DNA of 64,000 bases from JAWKIW01 sp046331175. Its GTDB lineage: Bacteria; Actinomycetota; Acidimicrobiia; Acidimicrobiales; Acidimicrobilacustridaceae. The position numbers and the translations under genes are program-made. The DNA lies in NCBI GenBank assembly GCA_046331175.1, contig JAXLRI010000003.1, positions 124,001 through 188,000 of the forward strand, given 5' to 3'. Positions 55,343-63,270 of this stretch are shown piece after piece. The stretch's first letter is position 1; each line of letters begins with the position of its first letter. Under the pieces are notes generated by a model. It was not told the origin of the DNA. It saw only the letters and a program-made list of their open reading frames with translations, and did not search any database.

Positions 55343-56509
55343 TCAGCGGGGGAGGGGCGCGTGGTCGAGGTGGGGGAGCACCGCCTCGGCGAAGCGGTCG
55401 AGCTCGTCGCGGTGGGGGTAGCCCGACAGGATGAAGGCGTCGATGCCGAGCTCGCGATAGGCGAGGAGCTTGGCCAGCACCTGGTCGGGATCACCCACGA
55501 TGGCCGCCCCGCACCCCGAGCGGGCCCGACCGATCCCCGTCCAGAGGTGCTCCTCGACGAACCCCTCGTCGGACGCGGCGTCGCGGAGCTCGGCCTGGCG
55601 GCGGACGCCGGCCGACGACGCGTCGAGCGACCGCTCGCGGATGCGGCGGCCGTCCTCGTCGTCGAGGCCGGCGACGAGGGCGAAGGCGGCCTCGCGCGCC
55701 TCGGCCTCGGTGTCGCGCACCACGACGTGCACGCGGTACCCGAACCGCAGCGTGCGGCCGTGGCGGGCGGCCCGGGCGCGCAGGTCGTCGATGGTGGCGG
55801 CCACCCCCGGCAGGGTGTCGGGCCACATCAGGTAGACGTCGGCGGCCTCGGCGGCGACCTCGCGGGCGGGCTCGGACAGGCCGCCGAAGTACAGCGGTGG
55901 GCAACGGCCGCTCACGGTGCGGACGCGGGGCGGGTCGACCTCGACGTCGACGTGCTCGCCGTGGAAGGCCACCGGCTCGCCGTCGAGCAGGGCGCGCAGG
56001 ACCTGCATGACCTCGAGGGTCCGCCGGTAGCGGGGTTCGGACGCGAGCGCCTCGCCGGGCAGCTCGGACGAGATGATGTTGATGCGGAGCCGGCCGCCGA
56101 GCATCTGGTCGAGCGAGGCGACCTGGCGGGCCAGCTGGGGCACCCACAGCTCGCCCGTCCGCACCGCGAGCAGCAGGTCCAGGCGGGACAGGAGCGGGGC
56201 CAGGCCGGCGGCGAAGGTGGTGCCGTCGATGCCGAGGGCGTAGCCCGACGGGAGCAGGAGATCGTCGAAGCCGGCGGCCTCGGCGGCCACGGCGATGTCG
56301 CGGCAGTGCGCCCACGACGACGGCAGCGCCGCCGCCGGGTCGCCGAGGCGGGTCGTGTCGTCGTCGCACAGCGCCGAGAACCACGCGACCTCGACGGGAC
56401 CGCGCCCGACGGAGGTCGGTGTGGCCTCGGTCGTCGTGGCGGGGTCGGGCGCGCTCCCGCGCTCGGCGGCGTCGGCGTGGGCGTCGATGTCGGTCTCGGT
56501 CTCGGTCAC
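55343..56509 (-). CDS. LLM-class flavin-dependent monooxygenase (SsuD-like)
   Basis: 388 residues from GTG 56509. A Thr/Ala/Asp-rich N-terminus of about 40 residues precedes a TIM-barrel of the bacterial luciferase superfamily: VEVAWFSALCDDDTTRLGDP, LLAVRTGELWVPQLARQVASLDQMLGGRLRINIIS, LYFGGLSEPAREVAAEAADVYLMW and the C-terminal GDPDQVLAKLLAYRELGIDAFILSGYPHRDEL. The arrangement is closest to alkanesulfonate monooxygenases (SsuD), which use FMNH2 and O2 to release sulfite, though many relatives act on other substrates. Its GTG overlaps the aldo/keto reductase stop by 4 bases (GTGA). No SsuE-type flavin reductase is adjacent. Confidence 0.9.
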   Translation of the reverse strand: MTETETDIDAHADAAERGSAPDPATTTEATPTSVGRGPVEVAWFSALCDDDTTRLGDPAAALPSSWAHCRDIAVAAEAAGFDDLLLPSGYALGIDGTTFAAGLAPLLSRLDLLLAVRTGELWVPQLARQVASLDQMLGGRLRINIISSELPGEALASEPRYRRTLEVMQVLRALLDGEPVAFHGEHVDVEVDPPRVRTVSGRCPPLYFGGLSEPAREVAAEAADVYLMWPDTLPGVAATIDDLRARAARHGRTLRFGYRVHVVVRDTEAEAREAAFALVAGLDDEDGRRIRERSLDASSAGVRRQAELRDAASDEGFVEEHLWTGIGRARSGCGAAIVGDPDQVLAKLLAYRELGIDAFILSGYPHRDELDRFAEAVLPHLDHAPLPR

Positions 56510-57501
56510 GGCAGGGGCTCCCCGTCGGCGGCTTCGAGCAGGTGGTACCAGTCGCGGCGGTCGAGGTGGACCCCGAGCGCACCGGTGGCCGAGCGCAGCC
56601 GATCGGGGTGCTGGGAGCCGACGATGGCCACCGGTCGGGTCGGCAGGGCCAGCACCCACGCCAGGGCGACGGCGGACCGGTCGACGCCCTCGCGGCGCGC
56701 CAGCTCGTCGAGCGCCGTCGCCAGCGCGGCCGGCGGGCCGTCGGTCGCCGCGATCCGGCCCCCGGCCAGGGGGCTCCACGCCAGTGGCACGACGCCATCG
56801 GCGGCGCACCGGTCGAGCGTGCCGTCGCGCAGCGGGTCGCGGTGGAGCAGCGACAGCTCGGGCTGCGAGGTGGCCAGGGGCACGGCCCGTTCGGCCAGCG
56901 CGGCCCGGAGGGCGGCGTGCTGTGCCGGCGTGTGGTTCGAGATCCCGACCGCCGTGACCGCGCCGACCTCCACCAACCCGGCCAGCGCGTCGGCGACGGC
57001 CGCCGGCGAGGTGAGCAGGTCGGGTCGGTGGACCTGGTAGAGGTCGATGACCTCGACCCCGAGCCGCCGCCGCGAGTCGTCGCACGCCCGGCGCAGCCAC
57101 GCCGGGCTCGAGTCGTAGGGCACGCCCGGACGGATGCCGCCCTTGGTGGCCAGGACCATGCGGTCGCGCAGGTCGGGTGCGTGGGCGAGCACGCGGCCGA
57201 GCAGCTCCTCGACGGCGCCGAACCCGGTGCCGCCCCAGTCGAGCCCGTAGACGTCGGCGGCGTCGACGAGGGTCAGCCCGGCGTCGAGGGCGGCCTCGAG
57301 GACGCCCTGGGCGGTGTCGGCGTCGTCGTGGGTGAAGCGCCAGCACCCGAACCCGATCGGCCCGACCGGGGCCAGGGCGGGGTGCAGCCGTCGCGGTCGG
57401 GCGTCGACGAGGCCGAGGCCCAGGTCGCCGTCAGGTCGGGGGTCGAGGTCGCCGACGAGGCCGAGGTCGAGGTCGTCGTCGGGGTCGGGGTCGGTGGGCA
57501 C
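56506..57501 (-). CDS. Aldo/keto reductase
   Basis: 331 residues from GTG 57501. An acidic Asp/Leu/Gly-rich N-terminal extension of about 35 residues (from a repetitive GAGGTC-type DNA stretch) precedes the barrel. The catalytic tetrad is visible: Asp in LVDAADVYG, Tyr in the same motif, Lys in LATKGGIRPG and His in YQVHRPD. The NADPH-binding end AIVGSQHPDRLRSATGAL is typical. A minus-strand TACTGT 8 bases before the GTG suggests a leaderless start. Its stop overlaps the LLM oxidoreductase start, so the two are translationally coupled and may act on one pathway. Confidence 0.92.
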   Translation of the reverse strand: MPTDPDPDDDLDLGLVGDLDPRPDGDLGLGLVDARPRRLHPALAPVGPIGFGCWRFTHDDADTAQGVLEAALDAGLTLVDAADVYGLDWGGTGFGAVEELLGRVLAHAPDLRDRMVLATKGGIRPGVPYDSSPAWLRRACDDSRRRLGVEVIDLYQVHRPDLLTSPAAVADALAGLVEVGAVTAVGISNHTPAQHAALRAALAERAVPLATSQPELSLLHRDPLRDGTLDRCAADGVVPLAWSPLAGGRIAATDGPPAALATALDELARREGVDRSAVALAWVLALPTRPVAIVGSQHPDRLRSATGALGVHLDRRDWYHLLEAADGEPLP

Positions 57502-57509
57502 GGCTCCGT

Positions 57510-57515
57510 ACAGTA
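57510..57515 (-). promoter_or_regulatory. -10 box of the aldo/keto reductase-LLM operon, leaderless
   Basis: Minus-strand TACTGT lies 8 bases from GTG 57501, although GGAG is also present 2 bases before the start. Confidence 0.4.
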
Positions 57516-57578
57516 GGTCGATGCGACGACCGGCGATCCGGCCCCGATCCGCCCGACGTGTCGACCCGGGAGGTGCTC

Positions 57579-58661
57579 GTGGCCGGTGACGACCTGCGCT
57601 ACGGGATCATCGGCTCGGGGATGATGGGCATCGAGCACATGCTCAACCTCGCTGCCGTGCCCGGGGCGACCGTGACCGCCATCGCCGACCCGGCCCCGTC
57701 GTCGCGCGCGTTCGCCAAGGAGCTCACCGGCGCACCCGACCTCGCCGAGTTCGACCACCACGACGAGCTGCTGGCCTCGGGCCTGTGCGACGCCGTCGTG
57801 ATCGCCACACCCAACGTGACCCACGTCGACGTCCTGCTCGACGTGCTGGCCACCCCCGTGCACGTGCTCGTCGAGAAGCCGCTGTGCACCACCGTCGCCG
57901 ACTGCCGGCGGGTGATCGAGGCCGCCGACGGGCGCCCCGGCGTTGTGTGGGTCGGCCTCGAGTACCGCTACATGCCTCCCGTCGCCCGGCTGGTCCAGGC
58001 GGTGCACGGCGGTGAGGTGGGTCGGCCCGTGATGTGCGCCGTGCGCGAGCACCGGTTCCCCTTCCTGCGCAAGGTCGGCGACTGGAACCGCTTCAACCGC
58101 AACACCGGGGGGACCCTGGTCGAGAAGTGCTGCCACTTCTTCGACCTCATGACCCACGTGCTGCGGGCGGCGCCGGTCCGCGTGCTCGCCTCCGGTGGCC
58201 AGGACGTCAACCACCTCGACGAGGTCTACGACGGCGAGGTCCCCGACATCCTCGACAACGCCTACGTGATCGTCGACTACGAGGGCGGCGCGCGGGCGCT
58301 GCTCGACCTCTGCATGTTCGCCGAGGCCTCCGAGCACCAGGAGGAGCTGCTCGTCGTGGGCGATCGGGGCAAGGTCGAGGCCTTCCTGCCGTCGTCGACG
58401 TTCCGCGCGGGGGAGCGCGAGCGCGGTCGTCCCGGCGTGCGCACCGAGGAGGTCCACGACGAGCGCGTCGCCTACGAGGGCTTCCACCACGGGTCGAGCT
58501 ACCTCGAGCACCTCGACTTCCTCGCCGCCGTGCGGTCCGGTGGTGCGCCCGCCGTCGGGTTGGCCGATGGCCTGCTGTCGGTGGCGGTGGGCGTGGCGGC
58601 GCACCGGTCCATCGACGAGGGCCGGGCGGTCGCCGTCGACGAGGTGCTCGCCGACGGCTGA
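57579..58661 (+). CDS. Gfo/Idh/MocA-family oxidoreductase
   Basis: 360 residues. GTG 57579 is preferred over GTG 57558 because GGGAGG lies 5 bases upstream of it. The N-terminal Rossmann domain has YGIIGSGMMGIEHML and the signature VLVEKPLCTTVADC (EKP). The C-terminal domain contains GDWNRFNRNTGGTLVEKCCHFFDLM, where the Asp/His/Lys set of this family sits, and ends with PAVGLADGLLSVAVG. Members oxidise or reduce sugars, inositols or sugar phosphates with NAD(P). It is divergent from the aldo/keto reductase and precedes the N-acyl-amino-acid deacylase by 104 bases. Confidence 0.9.
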   Translation: MAGDDLRYGIIGSGMMGIEHMLNLAAVPGATVTAIADPAPSSRAFAKELTGAPDLAEFDHHDELLASGLCDAVVIATPNVTHVDVLLDVLATPVHVLVEKPLCTTVADCRRVIEAADGRPGVVWVGLEYRYMPPVARLVQAVHGGEVGRPVMCAVREHRFPFLRKVGDWNRFNRNTGGTLVEKCCHFFDLMTHVLRAAPVRVLASGGQDVNHLDEVYDGEVPDILDNAYVIVDYEGGARALLDLCMFAEASEHQEELLVVGDRGKVEAFLPSSTFRAGERERGRPGVRTEEVHDERVAYEGFHHGSSYLEHLDFLAAVRSGGAPAVGLADGLLSVAVGVAAHRSIDEGRAVAVDEVLADG

Positions 58662-58699
58662 TCGCCGGCGCACGCGGCCGTCGTCGTCGCTGTGTCCCC

Positions 58700-58705
58700 T
58701 AGGGT
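58700..58705 (+). promoter_or_regulatory. -10 box upstream of the N-acyl-D-amino-acid deacylase gene
   Basis: TAGGGT places the transcription start near 58712, about 54 bases before the ATG and just before the palindrome at 58714-58729. Confidence 0.5.
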
Positions 58706-58713
58706 GAGGGCGA

Positions 58714-58729
58714 CGAGAACAGGTTCTCG
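58714..58729. promoter_or_regulatory. Palindromic operator of the deacylase-acyltransferase operon
   Basis: CGAGAACAGGTTCTCG is a perfect 7-bp inverted repeat around AG, immediately downstream of the predicted start. The GAACnnGTTC core resembles TetR-type operators in actinobacteria. No regulator gene is adjacent. Confidence 0.6.
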
Positions 58730-58765
58730 ACGGGCGGGGGTCACGAACCCGAGGGGGCTGTCGAC

Positions 58766-60484
58766 ATGCACGATCTGGTCATCCGCGGTGGCACCGTGGT
58801 CGACGGCACCGGGGCCGAGCCCCGCACCGCCGACGTGGCCATCACCGACGGCGTGGTCGCCGAGGTCGGCCGGGTCGACGGCGGGGGTCGGGAGGAGCTC
58901 GACGCCGACGGCCTGGTCGTCACGCCCGGCTTCGTCGACGTCCACACCCACTTCGACGGCCAGGTCACCTGGGATCCCCTGCTGACGCCGTCGAGCTGGC
59001 ACGGCGTCACCACCGTGGTCATGGGCAACTGCGGGGTCGGCTTCGCTCCGGTCGAGCCCGATCGCCACGAGTGGCTGATCGGCCTGATGGAGGGCGTCGA
59101 GGACATCCCCGGCGCCGCGCTGTCCGAGGGCATCGTCTGGTCGTGGGAGACCTATCCGGAGTACCTCGACGCCGTGGCCCGGCGCCCCCTGGCCCTCGAC
59201 GTCGGCTCGCTCGTCCCCCATGGAGCGGTGCGCGCCTACGTGATGGGGGAGCGGGGCGCCAAGAACGAGCCGGCCACGCCTGAGGACATCGCGGCGATGG
59301 CCGCCATCGTCAAGGAGGGGGTGGCGGCCGGGGCGCTCGGGTTCTCCACCTCGCGCACCATCGCCCACATGGCCATCGACGGTGAGCCGGTCCCGGGCAC
59401 CTTCGCTGCCGAGGACGAGCTGTTCGGCATCGGTGCCGCCCTGGGCGAGCTCGGCGCCGGTGTGTTCGAGCTGGCCCCGGCGGGGGCCCTCGGCGAGGAC
59501 CTGGCCGCGCCCGACCGCGAGATGGCGTGGATGCGCAAGCTGGCGGCCACCATCGGCCGGCCGGTCGTGTTCGTCCTGACCCAGAACGACCACGACCCCG
59601 ATGCCTGGCGACGCATGCTCGACCTGTGCAGCGACGCGGCCGCCGAGGGGGCCGAGGTGCGGCCGCAGGTGGCGGGGCGACCGGTGAACCTGCTGCTCGG
59701 CCTCGAGACGTTCCACCCGTTCTCGTACGCGCCGTCGTGGTCGAAGGTGGGCCTGCTGCCGCTCGCCGACAAGGTGGCGGCCATGCGCGACCCGGCCTTC
59801 CGCGAGGCGCTGCTCGCCGAGGTCGGCGACCTCGATCCGGTGATGACCCAGTTCCTCGACCCCGAGCGGGTCTTCCCGATGGACGCGGTGCCCGACTACG
59901 AGCCGTCACCCGACCGTTCGATCGCGGCCGAGGCCCGGCAGCGGGGCCTCGACCCGATGGAGGTGTACTACGAGCGCCTCCTGGAGGACGACGGCAAGGC
60001 CCTGCTCATGCGCCCGCTGCTCAACTTCTCGGGGTTCGACCTCGACCCCGTGCGCGAGATGCTCCTGCACCCCACCAGCGGCTGGGGCCTCGGCGACGGC
60101 GGCGCCCACTGCGGGACCACCTGCGACGCGTCGACCCCCACCACGATGCTCACCCACTGGGTCCGCGACCGCGCCGAGGGCCGGCTCCCGCTCGAGTGGA
60201 TCGTGAAGAAGATGACCCTCGACACCGCCACGCTCTTCGGCCTCGGCGACCGTGGCGTGCTGGCGCCGGGGATGGTGGGCGACGTCAACCTCATCGACCT
60301 CGAGCACCTGCACCTCGACCGGCCCGAGATGGTCCACGACCTGCCGGGTGACGCCCGGCGGTTCGTGCAGCGGGCCCATGGGTATGTGGCCACCGTGAAG
60401 CGAGGGCAGGTCGTCCTGCGCGACGGCATCGACCAGGGGCCCCGACCGGGCGGGCTGCTGCGCGGCGCGCGCAGCGCTCCGTGA
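58766..60484 (+). CDS. N-acyl-D-amino-acid deacylase / D-aminoacylase-type amidohydrolase
   Basis: 572 residues from ATG 58766, with GAGGGGG upstream. Amidohydrolase superfamily: the first strand carries GFVDVHTHFDGQVTWDP (HxH metal pair), followed by TTVVMGNCGVGFAP, where the Cys is the D-aminoacylase metal ligand. Later come GLETFHPF and the C-terminal catalytic Asp in WGLGDGGAHCG, then TLDTATLFGLGDRGVLAPGMVGDVNLID. It should remove the acyl group from N-acyl-D-amino acids or related N-acyl compounds in the cytosol. Its stop overlaps the start of the BAAT fusion gene by 4 bases, strong evidence for a joint role. Confidence 0.92.
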   Translation: MHDLVIRGGTVVDGTGAEPRTADVAITDGVVAEVGRVDGGGREELDADGLVVTPGFVDVHTHFDGQVTWDPLLTPSSWHGVTTVVMGNCGVGFAPVEPDRHEWLIGLMEGVEDIPGAALSEGIVWSWETYPEYLDAVARRPLALDVGSLVPHGAVRAYVMGERGAKNEPATPEDIAAMAAIVKEGVAAGALGFSTSRTIAHMAIDGEPVPGTFAAEDELFGIGAALGELGAGVFELAPAGALGEDLAAPDREMAWMRKLAATIGRPVVFVLTQNDHDPDAWRRMLDLCSDAAAEGAEVRPQVAGRPVNLLLGLETFHPFSYAPSWSKVGLLPLADKVAAMRDPAFREALLAEVGDLDPVMTQFLDPERVFPMDAVPDYEPSPDRSIAAEARQRGLDPMEVYYERLLEDDGKALLMRPLLNFSGFDLDPVREMLLHPTSGWGLGDGGAHCGTTCDASTPTTMLTHWVRDRAEGRLPLEWIVKKMTLDTATLFGLGDRGVLAPGMVGDVNLIDLEHLHLDRPEMVHDLPGDARRFVQRAHGYVATVKRGQVVLRDGIDQGPRPGGLLRGARSAP

Positions 60485-62559
60485 CCGAGGGCTCCCAGGA
60501 CTCCAGGCCGGCGACGGCACCGTCGCGAGCCGCGGCCGGGACCGGCGCCTCCGAGGTCGCCGCGGTCGCTCCCGACCCGGCGGCCCACCGCGGCGGCGGG
60601 GCCGGTGCCTGGGTGGTCGGCTTCGCCCCGTGGATCCTCTACTGGATCCTCGTGGGCAACGCCTCGTTCCGGGTGGCGGTCGCGGTCGCCCTCGGCCTCA
60701 GCGTCGTCATCGTCGTCGGGACCCTGGCGCGCCATCGTCGGCCCATGGTGCTCGAGCTGGGCACCCTGGTCTTCTTCGTCGTCCTGCTCGGCCTGGCGTT
60801 CGTGGCGAGCGACGCCTTCCTCGCCCGGTGGATCCAACCCCTCGGCAACGCCGGCCTGGCCCTGGTGGTGCTCGGCTCGATCCTGGTCGGCCGGCCCTTC
60901 ACCCTCGACTACGCCAAGGCGGCCACCGATCCGTCGCTGTGGGACAACCCGGGGTTCGTCTACGTCAACCGGCTGCTCAGCTGGGTGTGGTTCGGCTGCA
61001 TGTCGGTGATGGCCCTCGTCTCGGCCGTGCCACCCCTCGTGCAGGGCGACGCCACCGTGGCCGACGCCGGCCAGCCGCTGTCGGTGGCCTGCTACTGGGT
61101 GATCCCGTTCTCGCTCCTCGGGCTCACCATGGTGTTCACGCTGCGGTTCCCCGATTGGTTCACCGCCGGCTTCGACGCGCCACCGGTGCTGGTCGACGGG
61201 CTGCAGCCCGACGAGGTCGACGCCGATCCGTCCCACGCCCGGCCCTCCGAGGGTCGCCTCGCCGTCCGGGTCGACCCGCCGACGTCGGGTCTCGACGACC
61301 CCCTGGCCATCGTGGTGGAGGGGGCCGACCCGGGCACGCCCGTCGTGGTGTCGCTGGACACCGTCGACGCCGGCGGGCACGTCTGGCACGGCGAGGCGAC
61401 CTTCACCGCCAGGGCCGACGGCGGGGTCGACGCCACGGCCGACGCCCCGGTCGACGGCGCCTACGCCGGCGTCGACGGCGACGGGCTGCTGTGGTCGATG
61501 GCCTTCGACAGCGCCGGCGAGGCACCCGACCTGTACCTCCCGCCGTGGGGTCCGGCCGGCTTCTCGTTGCGGGCCGAGACCGGCGGCCGGTCGGTCACGA
61601 CCACCTTCGTGCGCCGGGCTGCGGCCGAGGGCGTCGTCACGCGCGAGGTGCGCGAGGGCGACCTGGTCGCCCGGCTGTTCCTCCCGCCGGGCGCCGCCGA
61701 CGGGACCGGCGGCCCGGTCCCCGGCGTGGTGCTCTTCCCGGGCTCCGAGGGTGGCCTCGACTCGATGTCGGCCGACGCCGCCGTCCTCGCATCCCACGGC
61801 GCCGCCGCGCTCGTCGCCGCCTACTTCAACGCCGATCGCCTTCCCTCCCAGCTCGCCGAGATCCCCCTCGAGCGGCTCGCCAGTGCCATCACCTGGCTGG
61901 CCGGGCACGACGCGGTGGCCGGGCCGGTGACGGCCCTGGCCATCTCGCGCGGCGCCGAGGGGCTGCTCGCCACCGCGGCCGCCGTCGACGGGCTTCCCCT
62001 GCGGGCGATCGTGGCGCTGTCGCCCTCCCACGTCACCTGGGAGGCACTCGGCGACGACGGTGATCTCCCGGGGGTCTCGGCGTGGACCCTCGCCGGCGCC
62101 GCCCAGCCCGCGCTGGCGGCGAGCAGCGGCGAGCTCATGGCCGACATGGCGCGTCAGGCCCTCCGCCACCACGGCCGCGTCGATCCGCGCCACCCGCTGG
62201 TCATGCACCTCACCCGGTCCTACGAGCCAGCCCTCGGTGACGCCGAGGCGGTGGACGCCGCCCGCATCCTCGTCGAGCGCATCCCGGTGCCGCTGCTGCT
62301 GGTCAGCGGCGACGACGACCAGGTGTGGCCCTCGGGTCGCATGGCCGCCGCCGTGCTGGCCTCGCGGTCCGGCGGTCCGGCGGCCGCCGCGGACCACCAC
62401 GTGACCTATCCGGGCGCCGGGCACCTCCTCCGCCTCGGCACCTTCCCCACGACGGCCACCAGCACCGGCGGCATCGCCCTCGGTGGCACGGCCGCCGGCA
62501 CCGCCGTAGCTCAGCGCGACCTCACGGCCCGCGTGGTGCGGCTCGTCACCGGCCGCTGA
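60481..62559 (+). CDS. Membrane-anchored BAAT/acyl-CoA thioesterase-family protein
   Basis: 692 residues from GTG 60481. Residues about 48-225 contain five or six membrane helices (FAPWILYWILVGNASFRVAVAVALGL, then LELGTLVFFVVLLGLAFVASDAF and others). This resembles small septation/YciB-like membrane domains but is not clearly assignable. Residues about 245-420 form a beta-sandwich like the BAAT/acyl-CoA thioesterase N-terminal domain. Residues about 425-692 are the BAAT C-terminal hydrolase: nucleophile Ser489 in LAISRGAEGLL, acid in LLVSGDDDQVWPSGRM (611-613) and His648 in YPGAGHLLRLG. Relatives hydrolyse acyl-CoA or transfer the acyl group to glycine or taurine. A Ser rather than Cys nucleophile favours thioesterase activity, but the coupling with a deacylase keeps amino-acid conjugation open. 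Confidence 0.87.
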   Translation: MTEGSQDSRPATAPSRAAAGTGASEVAAVAPDPAAHRGGGAGAWVVGFAPWILYWILVGNASFRVAVAVALGLSVVIVVGTLARHRRPMVLELGTLVFFVVLLGLAFVASDAFLARWIQPLGNAGLALVVLGSILVGRPFTLDYAKAATDPSLWDNPGFVYVNRLLSWVWFGCMSVMALVSAVPPLVQGDATVADAGQPLSVACYWVIPFSLLGLTMVFTLRFPDWFTAGFDAPPVLVDGLQPDEVDADPSHARPSEGRLAVRVDPPTSGLDDPLAIVVEGADPGTPVVVSLDTVDAGGHVWHGEATFTARADGGVDATADAPVDGAYAGVDGDGLLWSMAFDSAGEAPDLYLPPWGPAGFSLRAETGGRSVTTTFVRRAAAEGVVTREVREGDLVARLFLPPGAADGTGGPVPGVVLFPGSEGGLDSMSADAAVLASHGAAALVAAYFNADRLPSQLAEIPLERLASAITWLAGHDAVAGPVTALAISRGAEGLLATAAAVDGLPLRAIVALSPSHVTWEALGDDGDLPGVSAWTLAGAAQPALAASSGELMADMARQALRHHGRVDPRHPLVMHLTRSYEPALGDAEAVDAARILVERIPVPLLLVSGDDDQVWPSGRMAAAVLASRSGGPAAAADHHVTYPGAGHLLRLGTFPTTATSTGGIALGGTAAGTAVAQRDLTARVVRLVTGR

Positions 62560-62618
62560 GCCGAGCCACCGTCCACCTCGGCGCGCCGATCGCCGGCGGC
62601 GGTCGGGCCGGACGCGTC

Positions 62619-62648
62619 GGGGCCCCGGCGCCTGTGCGCCGGGGCCCC
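62619..62648. terminator. 13-bp perfect hairpin between convergent genes
   Basis: GGGGCCCCGGCGC (62619-62631) pairs perfectly with 62636-62648 across CTGT, in the 122-base gap between the BAAT gene (+) and hupB (-). Extremely stable, with no T-tract; likely a bidirectional terminator. Confidence 0.7.
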
Positions 62649-62681
62649 TCGACAGCTCGGACGTCGGGTGACGTCGCCAGA

Positions 62682-63116
62682 TCAGCGCTTCTTGGCGGCC
62701 TTCTTCGCCGGAGCAGCCTTCTTCGCCGGGGCCTTCTTGGCGGCGGCCTTCTTCGCCGGGGCGGCCTTCTTCGCCGGGGCGGCCTTCTTCGCCGGGGCCT
62801 TCTTGGCGGGGGCGGCCTTCTTGGCCGGGAGCTTCCCGGTGAGGGCGGCGTCCTTGAACGCCTTCAGCGGGGTGATGCGGGCCTTCTTGCGGGCCGGGAT
62901 CTTGATGGCCTCGCCGGTGGCGGGGTTGCGGCCCATGCGGGCGTTCGTCTGCACCTTCGCGAACTTGGCGAAGCCGGGGATCGACACCACGGCCGGATCG
63001 CCCTTGGCGACCGTCTCGGTGACCACGTCGACGAACGCCGTGAGGAAGGCGTCGGCCGTCTTGCGGTCGGTTTCGGTGCGCTCGGCGAGGGCGAGCACGA
63101 GTTCCCTGCGGTTCAT
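62682..63116 (-). CDS. hupB: HU DNA-binding protein with Lys/Ala-rich tail
   Basis: 144 residues; ATG 63116 with GGAGG 4 bases upstream. Residues 1-90 are an HU fold (MNRRELVLALAERTETDRKTADAFLTAF, then DPAVVSIPGFAKFAKVQTNARMGRNPATGEAIKIPARKKARITPLKAFKDAA) including the DNA-intercalating arm with RNPATGE. Residues about 95-144 repeat PAKKAA, as in mycobacterial HupB, and give extra non-specific DNA binding and compaction. It is a nucleoid protein with histone-H1-like tail. Confidence 0.96.
   Translation of the reverse strand: MNRRELVLALAERTETDRKTADAFLTAFVDVVTETVAKGDPAVVSIPGFAKFAKVQTNARMGRNPATGEAIKIPARKKARITPLKAFKDAALTGKLPAKKAAPAKKAPAKKAAPAKKAAPAKKAAAKKAPAKKAAPAKKAAKKR
62697..62831. repeat. 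Tandem coding repeat (PAKKAA tail of hupB)
   Basis: The DNA of the hupB tail is made of short GGCCTTCTTCGCCGG-type units in tandem, all in frame. Length variation by slippage is common in such tails. Confidence 0.8.
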
Positions 63117-63270
63117 CTGTCCTCCAGAAAGGGGGTTACTGCGAGGCGCGCAGCCTTGCACAGGTTCGGTGGGGCGGGTGGGATCCTCCCGGCCCGCAGG
63201 TGGCCGGAGAGCCAACCAGAGGTGGCTCCGCGGCGCGTCGGGGCTCGACGAGCGGTCGGGTCGGACCGGG

